From: Flavilitoribacter nigricans DSM 23189 = NBRC 102662 | GTDB lineage: Bacteria; Bacteroidota; Bacteroidia; Chitinophagales; Saprospiraceae | Length of the DNA stretch: 64,000 nucleotides | Assembly (NCBI RefSeq): GCF_002646595.1 | Contig: NZ_PDUD01000019.1 | Location: 45,128-109,127 of the forward strand | Reading direction: 5' to 3' | Shown: positions 18,006 to 28,500 of the stretch, piece by piece | How the letters are laid out: each line of letters starts with the position of its first letter | How positions within the stretch are numbered: the stretch's first letter is position 1 | The notes under the pieces: model-generated | Seen by the model: only the letters and a program-made list of their open reading frames with translations | Told to the model about the DNA's origin: nothing | Databases searched by the model: none | Program-made: the position numbers and the translations under genes

Positions 18006-19488
18006 ACCAATCCATCCGGGGAAATTTTGGAAGGCAGCCTGGTGGTTACCGGTGTTGTTAGTATTCGCCGCACTGTTTTTTGGTTGTGGTGAAACGGGTG
18101 AAGATGCCGGTAGGAAAAACATCTTATTCATCGCTGTCGACGATCTGCGTCCGGTACTGGGATGCTACGGTCACCAAACGGTTATTTCGCCCCACATGGA
18201 TCAGTTGGCCCGATCCGGCACCAGATTTTCCCGGGCCTACTGCCAGGTAGCGGTTTGTAATCCGTCCCGGGCTTCGGTCCTGACCGGTCTGCGTCCGGAT
18301 GCCCTGCGGTTATGGACCAACAAACCCCATTTCCGGGAACACCGCCCGGACGTCGTGACGCTACCGCAATTGTTCCGACAACAGGGCTACGCGGCCCGGG
18401 AGATCGGAAAGATCTTCCACGATCCCGCTTCGCATAAGGATTCCTTATCCTGGTCGGGGCCTTCTCAATATGCCGTTACCCGTAATGGTCAGGGCCACAA
18501 ATATGCCCTGCCGGCCAACTACACACCCCAGCGAAGCAAAGGGGCAGCCAGCGAGCAGGCCGATGTGCCAGATACCGCCTATATAGATGGCAAAGTAGCT
18601 GCCGCCGCTATGGAGGTCCTGAGGGAAATACAGGACTCAGCCTTCTTTCTGGCCGTGGGATTTCGCCGGCCCCATTTGCCCTTTTCCGCTCCGAAGCGAT
18701 ACTGGGACCTGTACGATCCGCAGGAAATCCACCAGGAGTACAAGAGTACTCCGGCACCGGTCGGCGCGCCGGAAATCGCTTTTCACGACTCCAATGAACT
18801 GAGAGGATACGAAGATATTCCCGCGGAAGACACCATTCCCCGGGCGAAACAAGTGGAATTGCTCCACGCCTATTACGCCAGCATCAGTTATGTGGATGCC
18901 CAGATCGGGAAGCTGCTGCGGGAACTGACTGAACTGGGACTATCGGATAATACCCTCGTGGTGCTTTGGTCCGACCACGGTTTCCATCTGGGAGATTTCG
19001 GGATGTGGTGCAAAGCGACCAATTTCGAAGCAGCTACCCGCGTCCCGCTGATCCTGTCGGGCCCCGGTATCGCAAAGGGGCAGGTCGATCCCACTATTGT
19101 CGAATTAGTTGATATTTATCCGACTCTGGCCACCTGGGCAAACCTGCCGTTACCTGCGGATCTGGCCGGTGATAACCTCTTTGCTATACCGGGAAACCGG
19201 GCGGAGTTTGCCCTGAGTCAGTTCGTCCGCCCCTACCAGGCGATCAATTCACGCGAACCCGGCACCATGGGCTACTCGATCCGCACCGACGAATACCGGT
19301 ATACCGAATGGAGGAATTTTCCGGATATGACCGTCCTGGAGCGGGAATTATACCAGCTGAGCGGAACAGAAACAGAAACACAAAATTTGGCGGGAAAGCA
19401 GGCATACGCAACGGTGATGAACCGGCTAGCAGATCAGATGAACGCAGCCAATCCTACAATGCCTATTTCTCAAAACAAAGACCGGTAG
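17992..19488 (+). CDS. S1-family sulfatase lipoprotein, CNPSR motif
   Basis: The ATG at 17992 overlaps the preceding sulfatase gene by 14 bp and gives a lipoprotein signal with lipobox FFGC (Cys32). An upstream in-frame start at 17872 would lie deep inside the neighbouring gene and destroy the signal. The 498-residue protein has NILFIAVDDLRPVLGCYG, the formylglycine motif C89-N-P-S-R93, and VVLWSDHGFHLGDFGMWCKATNFE, again iduronate-2-sulfatase-like. Surface anchoring through the lipid distinguishes it from its secreted neighbour. Confidence 0.92.
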   Translation: MAKSKPIHPGKFWKAAWWLPVLLVFAALFFGCGETGEDAGRKNILFIAVDDLRPVLGCYGHQTVISPHMDQLARSGTRFSRAYCQVAVCNPSRASVLTGLRPDALRLWTNKPHFREHRPDVVTLPQLFRQQGYAAREIGKIFHDPASHKDSLSWSGPSQYAVTRNGQGHKYALPANYTPQRSKGAASEQADVPDTAYIDGKVAAAAMEVLREIQDSAFFLAVGFRRPHLPFSAPKRYWDLYDPQEIHQEYKSTPAPVGAPEIAFHDSNELRGYEDIPAEDTIPRAKQVELLHAYYASISYVDAQIGKLLRELTELGLSDNTLVVLWSDHGFHLGDFGMWCKATNFEAATRVPLILSGPGIAKGQVDPTIVELVDIYPTLATWANLPLPADLAGDNLFAIPGNRAEFALSQFVRPYQAINSREPGTMGYSIRTDEYRYTEWRNFPDMTVLERELYQLSGTETETQNLAGKQAYATVMNRLADQMNAANPTMPISQNKDR

Positions 19489-19531
19489 ACTCGAAAAGTC
19501 TCAACCGGCACATCATCTAAAATTACACAAA

Positions 19532-20650
19532 ATGAAATTACACCAACACCTGGGCACACTCTTGCTGCTGGGACTGCTTACTTCCTGCGGCATCAGTAAA
19601 AAGAACCCCTTCTGGGCCTCCGGAGAAATGGCTTTCGATGTACAGGAGCTGTTTTTTGACGAACGATTCCCCAATATTGTAGTCGGCACCGACGGAACCC
19701 TTATCGCCAGTTGGGGCCGCGAAAAATACCGGGTCCGCCGCAGTGAAGACGGTGGAAAAAGCTGGGGGCCGGAAATTATGGTCGCCAACCCGGGCTTTCA
19801 GGGCGGCGGAACGACCGTAGATGAAAATTCCGGTGATGTACTGCTCTTTGTGGAAGAACACCATCCCGTGGCACCGCTCACCGTCTACCGCAGTAAAGAC
19901 CTGGGAAAGACCTGGGCAGCGGAAAAAGTAAAGATCGAACCCAATAGCCTCGGACACATCCCGTCCATGCACATGAACGAACACGGTATCACCTTACAGC
20001 ACGGGCAACACGCCGGCCGGCTGATCCGTCCGACGCGTTACTACGGCGGCGGAAACGACCGGGCCTATTGGGACGACCACTATACTAATGCGATCTTCAG
20101 TGATGACGGCGGCCGGACCTGGCAGGCCAGTGAACCCTTCCCGGCCAATGGCACCGGAGAGGCGGCCATTGTGGAACTGGAGGACGGACGGCTGTATTAC
20201 AATTCCCGGCGGCACAAATCCACCGACGGCCTCAATCCCCGGCGACGCTACAGCGCCTGGAGTGATGACGGAGGAAAGACCTGGGAAGATCTGGCGCTCA
20301 TCGAAGCCCTGCCCGACGGAGACCAGGACCGCGACTACGGACTGATGGGTGGCTTGGTCCGATTGCCGGTGGATGGACAGGACATCCTCCTGTTCAGCAA
20401 TATTGAATCCCCGAAAGGGCGCCACGGCGGTACCGTCTGGGCCAGTTTCGACGGTGGTAAGACCTGGCCGGTCAAAAAGCTGGTCGATGCGGGGAGTTTC
20501 GCTTATTCCTCCATGGTGGCCGGCCGGAAGGGAACACCCAGCGAGGGCCTGGTCTACCTGTTGTACGAAAGTGACGGGGGTGCCAAACTGGCCCGGTTCA
20601 ATCTCGCCTGGCTGACCGACGGACGGGACTGGAGAGAGTTTATAAAATAA
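19532..20650 (+). CDS. Sialidase-like BNR-repeat lipoprotein (GH33-like, RFP variant)
   Basis: The 372-residue protein has lipobox LTSC and five Asp-boxes (SEDGGKSW, SKDLGKTW, SDDGGRTW, SDDGGKTW, SFDGGKTW), marking a six-bladed sialidase-type propeller. The FRIP/YRIP motif is replaced by RFPNIVV, still followed by GTDGTLIA, so the first arginine may be kept. A glutamate (GEAAIVEL), the NSR arginine and AYSSM tyrosine are present. It may be a divergent sialidase acting on a different linkage or modified sialic acid, or another BNR glycosidase. It ends at a TAA shared with the inverted hairpin repeat. Confidence 0.8.
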   Translation: MKLHQHLGTLLLLGLLTSCGISKKNPFWASGEMAFDVQELFFDERFPNIVVGTDGTLIASWGREKYRVRRSEDGGKSWGPEIMVANPGFQGGGTTVDENSGDVLLFVEEHHPVAPLTVYRSKDLGKTWAAEKVKIEPNSLGHIPSMHMNEHGITLQHGQHAGRLIRPTRYYGGGNDRAYWDDHYTNAIFSDDGGRTWQASEPFPANGTGEAAIVELEDGRLYYNSRRHKSTDGLNPRRRYSAWSDDGGKTWEDLALIEALPDGDQDRDYGLMGGLVRLPVDGQDILLFSNIESPKGRHGGTVWASFDGGKTWPVKKLVDAGSFAYSSMVAGRKGTPSEGLVYLLYESDGGAKLARFNLAWLTDGRDWREFIK

Positions 20651-20804
20651 TCTAAGTTGCGATGTAACTTAGGTAGCGGGTATAGAGTAGCGGGTAGAGG
20701 GATTACCTATCGTTAAAATGGAGCAAAATCGCTCATTTTAACGGTTGCAGTCTCTCTACGCTTTACCATTTACTCTCTACAATTCAAGTATCGCAACTTG
20801 AATA
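20648..20804 (-). repeat. Hairpin-rich intergenic repeat, copy B (inverted relative to copy A)
   Basis: The element begins with the TAA stop of the sialidase-like gene and runs through CTAAGTT/AACTTAG, the central GTTAAAATG...CATTTTAAC stem and TTCAAGT/ACTTGAA in reverse order to copy A. Read on the minus strand it matches 14511-14661 closely. Changes in the arms often keep pairing. The two copies lie 6.1 kb apart and bound a sialidase, two sulfatases and a sialidase-like gene. Confidence 0.8.
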
Positions 20805-20858
20805 AAATAATAATAACTGATCAACAGCTACCGCCGGCGGGGCTGACAAGCATTAACC

Positions 20859-22256
20859 ATGAAGTGGATCTTATACGTATTGCTGCTTACCCTGATCTGG
20901 GGAACCGAAACTCCGAAGCAGGAAACGGAGCGGCCGAATATACTGTTCATTGCCGTGGATGATCTGAACGACTGGACCAGTCTGTTCGACGCGGATCATC
21001 CCATCAAGATCCCCAACATCGAGCAGCTCGCCGCCCGCGGTGCTTTTTTTCGGCGGGCCTATTGTTCCTCCCCGGCCTGCAATCCTTCGCGCGCCTCCAT
21101 CATGACGGGAACGCGGCCCCACAAAACCGGTATCTACGGTAATGCTTCGGACTGGCGCTCCGCCCTGCCGGAAGCGACTACTTTGCAAAAATTCTTTAAG
21201 GATCGTGGGTACTTCGTCGGTGGCGCCGGCAAGATCTTCCACCATCACCGGGACTGGGCCTACCACGATAATGCCTCCTTTCACGAGTACCTGATGATGA
21301 GCATCAACGAACCCTATCCGCCCCAAAAGCTCAACGGACTGGCGGATTACGGCTCGCGGAATACCGACTGGGGTCCCTGGCCGGAGCGGGTAGAGGAAAC
21401 CGCGGACTTTCGGACCGCCGAATACGCGACCCAATTCCTACAGAGGCGGCACGATCAACCCTTCTTTCTAAATATCGGTATTTACAAGCCGCATTCGCCC
21501 TTTTTTGCACCCGCTGAATATTTTGCGGCCTATCCGGGAGAACAACTGGTGATGCCCAACCGCAAAGCAGACGACTGGGAAGATCTGCCAAGTGGTGCCG
21601 AAGAACTTATGCGGAACAAAAAGTGGTTTTGGAACGGTATGATGAAAGCGCTGAGGGAGAACCCCAACGCCTGGCGGGATTACGTACGGGCGTACCAGGC
21701 CTGCGCCGGATTTGCCGACGACATGATCGGCCGGGTGATCGCCGCCCTCGATGCCAGCCCTTACCGGGACAACACCATTATCGTGCTGTGGTCCGACCAC
21801 GGTTTCCACCTGGGCGAAAAAGATCACTTTGAGAAGTTCGCGCTTTGGGAAAAGACCAATCACATTCCCTACATCATCATTGCACCGGGAGTGACTTCGC
21901 CCGGAATGGTCCTGGAGCAGCCGGTAGATCTCACCTCTCTCTACCCTACCCTTGTGGACCTATGTGGATTTGCGGTACCGGAAAGCCTGGACGGCATCAG
22001 TCTGGTGCCCGTGCTGAAAGACAGCACCATTACCTTGCCACCGGCCCTAATGACCTACGGCCGAGATAACCACGCCCTACGCACCGAACGCTGGCGCTAC
22101 ATTCGCTACCGGGACGGTAGTGAGGAGCTGTACGATCACACACGTGACCCCAACGAATGGGACAACCTCGCCGACCGGCCGGAATACCGGAAGATCATGG
22201 ACGAACTGGCCCGTCAGCTGCCGACGGAAAGTGCCGAGCCGGTAGCGGATCTGTAA
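20859..22256 (+). CDS. Secreted S1-family sulfatase, CNPSR motif
   Basis: The 465-residue protein has a short signal peptide, NILFIAVDDLNDWTSLFD, the formylglycine motif C74-N-P-S-R78 and VVLWSDHGFHLGEKDHFEK. It is closest in pattern to the 16416 sulfatase (GGAGKIFHH and the NHIPYIIIAPG region), so the two may be paralogs with different specificity. It is the last gene of the plus-strand arm and converges with the minus-strand sulfatase, only 23 bp away. Confidence 0.92.
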   Translation: MKWILYVLLLTLIWGTETPKQETERPNILFIAVDDLNDWTSLFDADHPIKIPNIEQLAARGAFFRRAYCSSPACNPSRASIMTGTRPHKTGIYGNASDWRSALPEATTLQKFFKDRGYFVGGAGKIFHHHRDWAYHDNASFHEYLMMSINEPYPPQKLNGLADYGSRNTDWGPWPERVEETADFRTAEYATQFLQRRHDQPFFLNIGIYKPHSPFFAPAEYFAAYPGEQLVMPNRKADDWEDLPSGAEELMRNKKWFWNGMMKALRENPNAWRDYVRAYQACAGFADDMIGRVIAALDASPYRDNTIIVLWSDHGFHLGEKDHFEKFALWEKTNHIPYIIIAPGVTSPGMVLEQPVDLTSLYPTLVDLCGFAVPESLDGISLVPVLKDSTITLPPALMTYGRDNHALRTERWRYIRYRDGSEELYDHTRDPNEWDNLADRPEYRKIMDELARQLPTESAEPVADL

Positions 22257-22279
22257 GCAACTTTATCCACGCTTTTAAC

Positions 22280-23779
22280 TTAGCGATCAAAGATGCCCGT
22301 ATTTCCTGCATTCCAAGTTTCCAGCAGGCGATCGACGGTTGCGGCCTGATCGGCGGCAACGTTTTTAGTTTCGTAGGGATCGCTTTGATGATCGTAGAGC
22401 TCCACGGTGGGTTCCGCTTCCCGAAAATAACGAGTCAGCCGGTAACGGTCGGTCCGTACGGAAATACCATTCCGAAAATAGCTGTAGGCCGTATTTCGCC
22501 AGCTTTGCCCGGCCTGAGGTTCCCACAGCATTTTCAGGCTGTGCCCATCGGTCTGGTGCGGCATTTCCAGCCCGCAAAGATCCACCAGCGTCGGGTAGAT
22601 ATCGACCGTGCTGACGATCTCATCGAAGGCTTTGGGTGCGTATTGATTACCCGGCAACTTCAGGATAAAAGCACTGCGTACGGCCCGCTCGAATATGGTG
22701 TGTTTGCCCCAGACCCGCTGGTCACCGAGATGCCAGCCGTGATCGCCCCAGACCACCACGATCGTATTTTTATCCAGATCGAGTTTTTTGAGTTCAGCCA
22801 TCAATTTACCCACCTGGGCGTCGATGTAGCTGATGGCGGCGTAGTAACCGTGTTTCAATTTACGGGCGTAAGCATCCGAAACATCATGATCCAGTCCGGC
22901 CTTTTCCTCTCCCAGTTGATACTGGTTGAATTCGCCACTGCCGTGCAGACTAGCCTCATTAACATTTTCAGGAATGCCCGGCGAAGGGGACACGGGAATT
23001 TCCGATTCATCGTAGAGGTCCCAGTATTTTTTGGGTGCATTGAACGGCAGGTGCGGTTTAAAGAACCCTACCCCCAGGAAAAAAGGCTGGTCCTGCTTTT
23101 TTAGTTTTTGCAATTGCTCAATAGCCAGATTGGCCGTCAGTCCGTCCGGATATCCTTCATCTTCCACCGGTGCGGCTTCGTAGGGTTTAACCTGTTTGTC
23201 CAGATGATTGCGATCCCGGCCACCGGCATAACCGAAAAAGGCGTTCCAGCCGTTGCCCCATTCGCCGGCATCGAAGAGGAATTCATTCCAGCTGTGCGGC
23301 ATCTCCTGGATATCGCTGGGCTCTTCCAGGTAACCGTACACCAGACCGTCGGCCGAGTGGGCGATCTTTCCGATCCCGGTCGTATGGTAGCCGTTTCGCC
23401 GCAGGTGGTGCACGAAAGATTCCGGCCGTTCGGTTTCCGGCTTTTCGGACAGGTATTCGGCAATGGCGCTATTCTGAATATGACTCCTCGTCAGGGGGTG
23501 CATGCCCGTGATCAGGCTGTAGCGGGAGGCCCCGCAGGTGGGTACTGTTACGTAATGATGGTTGAACAGGAAACCCGATGACGCCAATTGATCCAGATGG
23601 GGACTTTGTACCACTTCATTGCCGTACGCGCCCAATTCCGGTCGCAGATCGTCAATGGCGATAAAAAGTACGTTGGGATGTTCGGGCATAGCCGTTCCCT
23701 TCGATTGGGTACCGTTGGAACGACAGGCCGCAGCCAGCAATACAATTGCCAGCAGGTAAAAAATGCGTTTGAATAGCAT
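22280..23779 (-). CDS. S1-family sulfatase lipoprotein, CGASR motif
   Basis: The 499-residue protein has lipobox LAAAC (Cys19), NVLFIAIDDLRPELGAYG, the formylglycine motif C82-G-A-S-R86 and VVVWGDHGWHLGDQRVWGKHTIFE. The C-x-A-S-R form is canonical for formylglycine maturation. It is the last gene of the minus-strand transcription unit that starts with the sigma factor at 30928, following the SusD gene by 112 bp. Its placement makes it the fifth sulfatase of the locus but under a different regulator from the other arm. Confidence 0.92.
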   Translation of the reverse strand: MLFKRIFYLLAIVLLAAACRSNGTQSKGTAMPEHPNVLFIAIDDLRPELGAYGNEVVQSPHLDQLASSGFLFNHHYVTVPTCGASRYSLITGMHPLTRSHIQNSAIAEYLSEKPETERPESFVHHLRRNGYHTTGIGKIAHSADGLVYGYLEEPSDIQEMPHSWNEFLFDAGEWGNGWNAFFGYAGGRDRNHLDKQVKPYEAAPVEDEGYPDGLTANLAIEQLQKLKKQDQPFFLGVGFFKPHLPFNAPKKYWDLYDESEIPVSPSPGIPENVNEASLHGSGEFNQYQLGEEKAGLDHDVSDAYARKLKHGYYAAISYIDAQVGKLMAELKKLDLDKNTIVVVWGDHGWHLGDQRVWGKHTIFERAVRSAFILKLPGNQYAPKAFDEIVSTVDIYPTLVDLCGLEMPHQTDGHSLKMLWEPQAGQSWRNTAYSYFRNGISVRTDRYRLTRYFREAEPTVELYDHQSDPYETKNVAADQAATVDRLLETWNAGNTGIFDR

Positions 23780-23891
23780 ACGATTCGTTTTATTCTTCAG
23801 GTTCAGGTAGCGCCATGGGCCGGATCAAACCGAACAGATATTCAGCACGACAGACCCGGCAGTATCGGATCTGCCGTGCTAAACATTCTGG

Positions 23892-25517
23892 CTAATAGCC
23901 CGGATTCTGGGTCATTTCCGCTTCCTGATTGGCGTCGATCTCCGATTGGGGGATCGGCCAGAGGTTGTGGAATTCCTGAATGGTTGGCGCGGATACCGGA
24001 TTGTATTTTTTGATCCGGTCATCCAGCAAACCCAAACGCGCCAGGGTCAGGCGGCGCGGTTCTTCCACCAGCAGTTCCCGGGCCCGCTCATCCAGCAGAT
24101 AATCAATATCTACATCGCCCGGAGCTACCGGTGTGGCGTTGGATCGGGCCCGCACCAGGTTAATGTCGGCTGCGGCATTCTCCAGATCTCCTTTACCCAG
24201 ATAGGCTTCGGCGCGCAGCAGATAGGTTTCGGCCAGGCGCATGGCGTACATATCACTGTAAAGACGTCCGCTGTTGTCATAACCCTGAGGATGTCCGTGG
24301 GGATGTGACGCTTTTTTCACCCAAACAAAGTGACTGCGTACCGTATCCGCCGGCGAAGGTTCGATCAGTTCCCCAAAATGAGCCGATTCCGGATTGTTGA
24401 TATAGAACTTGCGTTGCATGTTGTATTCCGAGTTGCGCATATCATTATCCCAGTCGCTTTCCCAGATCGTATATTCCATGTAGATGGAAGGGCGCATAAA
24501 GGCGACCGGCCGTCCCAGCATACCGTCTTTGAGGATCGCCCCCAGACCATCGGGCGTTTTGATGCGTTCGAGCAACGGCCCCCAGCAGCGTTCCAGTCGG
24601 TTACCGTCTCCACCACCGGGCACATTGTATTCGATCTGCCAGGCCAGAATGGTTTCCTTATTACCGGAGGAGCGATCCTGATTCCCCAGACGGTGCAGAT
24701 CCCAGAACACATCACCGGGTTTATCCGTCATAGTACCGAAACGCTCGGTCATCAATTCGTACTGCGGGTCCTCGATCACGCTGGTGGCCGCCGCAATGGC
24801 TTTATCGTATTCGCCGGTGGTAATGAAGATTTCCGCCAGCAGGTGCGCCGCCGCGGCCTGGGAGAGGCGCCCCAGGTCGGGATTGTTCTGCGGCAGATAC
24901 TGGATCGCAAATTCCAGATCGGCTACGATCTGATCCAGCACTTCTGCTTTGGGAGTCCGCGTAAAATCCAGGCGGGGTCCGGTGATCTCTTCCAGCAGCA
25001 AGGGAACATCTCCGTACAGGTGCACCAAAAAGCGGTAGGCGTACGCCCGGAAAAAGCGCGCGTGGGCCTGCACTTCAAACTTGTCGGCTTCATTGTCCCA
25101 AGTCACCTCCGGATACTCGGACCGGGTCACAATGATGTTCGCATTTTTAATGATGTTGTACAGCTTCCGCCAGTAACCGGTAGAGATGGCATTGAAGGAA
25201 TTGATGGTGGTATAATCCCCGAAATAATTCTTTTTGTCCCAGTACCAGCCCAGGTCCGTGCCGGAACCGTAAAGCGTCTGGGTGCCCTTATCCGCTTCCG
25301 CTCCCGGCAGGTTCTCGTGCGTTCGCAGCGTACGACCCACCCGATACATGTGGTTGATGGCCGCCTCGAAGCCGGCGCGATTAGTGTAGGCATTTTCCGG
25401 ACTCAGGAAGCTCTTGGGCACCTCGTCCAGGAACTCGTCATTACAGGCACTGAACCCCAGCAGGCCCAACAGCAGGAATAGAAAAAAACTTCGTGTATTT
25501 ATATTGAAATGTCTCAT
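23892..25517 (-). CDS. SusD/RagB-family glycan-binding lipoprotein (second pair)
   Basis: The 541-residue protein has a lipoprotein signal (lipobox FSAC) and the SusD start CNDEFLDEVPKSFLSPENAY. SusD helices are visible (HARFFRAYAYRFLVHLYGDVPLL, YAMRLAETYLLRAEAYLGKGDLENAAADINLVRAR and the C-terminal ERARELLVEEPRR). It pairs with the STN-type SusC encoded 53 bp upstream and would deliver glycan to it at the cell surface. Confidence 0.95.
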   Translation of the reverse strand: MRHFNINTRSFFLFLLLGLLGFSACNDEFLDEVPKSFLSPENAYTNRAGFEAAINHMYRVGRTLRTHENLPGAEADKGTQTLYGSGTDLGWYWDKKNYFGDYTTINSFNAISTGYWRKLYNIIKNANIIVTRSEYPEVTWDNEADKFEVQAHARFFRAYAYRFLVHLYGDVPLLLEEITGPRLDFTRTPKAEVLDQIVADLEFAIQYLPQNNPDLGRLSQAAAAHLLAEIFITTGEYDKAIAAATSVIEDPQYELMTERFGTMTDKPGDVFWDLHRLGNQDRSSGNKETILAWQIEYNVPGGGDGNRLERCWGPLLERIKTPDGLGAILKDGMLGRPVAFMRPSIYMEYTIWESDWDNDMRNSEYNMQRKFYINNPESAHFGELIEPSPADTVRSHFVWVKKASHPHGHPQGYDNSGRLYSDMYAMRLAETYLLRAEAYLGKGDLENAAADINLVRARSNATPVAPGDVDIDYLLDERARELLVEEPRRLTLARLGLLDDRIKKYNPVSAPTIQEFHNLWPIPQSEIDANQEAEMTQNPGY

Positions 25518-25570
25518 TTGTTGTAGGATTTTTAAAATGACTACGGTTTGGTGTCAAACTGGTCTGTCGG

Positions 25571-28500
25571 TTAAAACCGGAGATCCGCCCCCATCGTGAA
25601 GGTTCTCAACATGGGAAATTGCCCGACGGTCGAGGCGTTTTCCGGGTCGTAGCCCGACCACTTGGTCCAGGTGTGCAGATTCTTTCCGCTGACGTAGAGC
25701 CGCAGTGATTGCACGCCCAGGCGAGTGAGCAACTCTTCATCAAAGCGATACGACAGGCTGACGTCCTGCAGGCGGATGAAACTGCGGTCTTCCAGTACCG
25801 GATGGGACCGGCTGGGCACGTAGTTCACGATCGGATACACATTGGAAGGATTGTTCGGCGTCCAGTAGGGCACGTCCTGCACATTGAAGCGTTCGGACCA
25901 GGTTGAGAAGCGGCCGTTCACATTGTACATCCGAATATTGTTGCCCACGTAGTAGTTCTCTTTGCCGCCGCCCTGAATGGAGTTGATCAGCACGTACAGG
26001 GAAAAGTTCTTGTAGCGGACCGTATTGGAAATCGCAAAAGTGTAGTTCGGCAGGGAAGATCCGAGAATGACCCGGTCATCGGCCGTCAGACCGTCGACAC
26101 CATCCGTGTCCTTCAACCGGTATTCTCCGGCCTGAAATCCGTCGGGGATCTCGTCTCCGATCTGGTAGATCCCGTCCGTTTGGTAACCGAAATACACATT
26201 CACCGGATGCCCGATGAACCAGCTGTTACTGATGTCGTCATCTTCGATGCCGTCATTGTCCGCATCAATTCCGGTCAGGCCTTCGATCCGGTTGCGGTTG
26301 AGGGAAAATGTAAAGCCGGTTTCCCAGGACCAGTCCTGATGATCCGGGCGGATGTTGGTCGAGTTCAGGGCAATTTCCACACCGTGGTTATGCACCTTAC
26401 CCAGGTTGGTAAAAACGGAATTGAAACCACTCGTCTCCGGAATACTGCGCTGCAGTAGCAGGTTGTAAGTATTGGAGGTGTATACGTCAATATTTCCCCT
26501 TAAGCGCCCGCTGAGGATCCCAAAATCCAGACCACCGTTGATCACCTCGGTAGTTTCCCAACCCAATGCGGTATTGGCCAGGGAGGTACTGTAGGTCGTG
26601 GGAACGGTCGTATTGCCGAATACATACTGGCTGTTGCCGATCCGGGCCAGCGACTGGTAGCGCCCTACTGCCTGGTTGCCGTTCCGACCGAAGGAAATAC
26701 GCAGTTTCAGAATATCGACCGGGCTTTCCTTCATGAATTCCTCGTTGGAGATCGTCCAGCTCAGGCCCAGGGAAGGGAAGTTGGCGTATTTGTTACCACG
26801 GCCGAAACCGGAGTAACCGTCCCGCCGCATGGTAGCGGTCAGTGCGTAGCGATTATCAAAGGAATAGTTCAGGCGTCCCATGATGGCCACACTGTTCTGA
26901 TCGGAATAACCGCTGTTGATGGTTTGCACCGCGGCAATATCCAGACCGTGAAAGCCCAGTTGCTGGGTGAACAAATCGTTGCCGTTCAGTTCGGAGGTCT
27001 CGATCCGTTGTGCCTCCCGGCTGTACAGTAATGTAGCGTGCACGGAATGCCTGGAGCCGAAGGTCCGCTTGTAGGTCAGGAAGTTGTCAAAAGTCCAGTC
27101 CAGCGCTTCGCTGTAGTACTTGCTGGCCCGCCCGTTGGCCGTCCTTCCAGCCAGTGAATTCCCGCTAAAGAACTGATTGAATTTTCGATTTCGCAAATTG
27201 GTGGAATAGTTGAGCGTCCAGGACAAGCCCGGAATAAACGGAAATTCAAGCTGGCTGGAAACGGTCCCCAGGAAACTGTTGCGAATATCCACATCATCGT
27301 GCAGCGTATTCAGCAACGGATGTACCCCGAGTGGGTCTTCGTGCGGCAGCTCCTGGTAGATACCGCGCGCTTCATCTTCCCAGTAAGAACCGTAAGGACT
27401 CAGGCCGTAGGTGTAATTCAACTCGGCGGCAATCCCCGAATAATCCAGGCTGGAAAATGCCGTGTTGAACTTGATCGTATACCAGTCGGTGATATCGTTC
27501 GAAAAGTTGGCCTTCAGGGCCAGACGCTGAAAATTGTCATTCGGCACAATACCGTCCTGCGAAAACAGGGTACCGGCCAGATAGTAGTTGGTTTTGTCCG
27601 TCCGACCGGAAACATCCAGATGGTAATTGTGACTCATCCCGGTCTGGATCGTTTCATCCTGCCAGTTGATCGTTTTCCCATTGAGGTAGTTTTCCGTTTC
27701 TGTCGGCGAAAGGTAATCGGTAATGTTATTGGGGTCGGCTTCCAGGCCGGAAGCTTCGCGGAAATCCAGGATTTTCTGGATGTAGCCGGGACCGTCCAGT
27801 ACATCCACCAGATAAACCGGATCGGAAACGCCGTGGGAGGTATTAAAATTAAAAGTTGGTTTCTCGGAAGTTCCTCCCTTGGTCGTGATCAGGATAACGC
27901 CGTTGGCCGCCCGCGATCCGTAAATAGCGGCAGCACTGGCATCCTTGAGTACATCTACGGAAGCAATGTCGTTGTTATCAAAATGGTTAAGGGAACCGTT
28001 GAAAATGATCCCGTCCACCACGACCAGCGGACCATTGCCCGCCGACAGGGAATTGGTACCCCGGATCAGGATACCCGGATCTTCTCCCGGACGATCCGGA
28101 TTTCTTACCGACAGGCCGGGTACACTGCCCTGCAGCGCCTGGAGAACATTATAGTTCGGCAGGTCCTCAAATTTATCCATCCGGGTGCTGACCAGGGATC
28201 CGGTCACATCCGACTTTTTCTGGGTACCGTATCCGACCACCACGATCTCTTCCAGACTGGCGATATCCGGTTCCAGTATCAGATCGATGATCTGGCGATT
28301 GCCCACGGGCACCTCCCGGGAAATGTATCCGGTGTAGGAGAATTGCAGAACGGCATTGCCGTTGGTCACGGTGATGGTGTAATTGCCGTCCAAGTCGGTG
28401 ATGGTGCCGCGGCCGGTTCCCTTTTCCAGGATGTTCACCCCGATCAGCGGCATATCTTCATCGTCCTTCACGACGCCCCGGACTTCAAAGTCGCCGCCAC

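Noticed and set aside
14511..20804. The sialidase-sulfatase cassette as an insertion sequence or composite transposon
   Set aside because: No transposase or recombinase frame is present inside or beside it, and no target-site duplication is clear. It is reported only as a flanked cassette.
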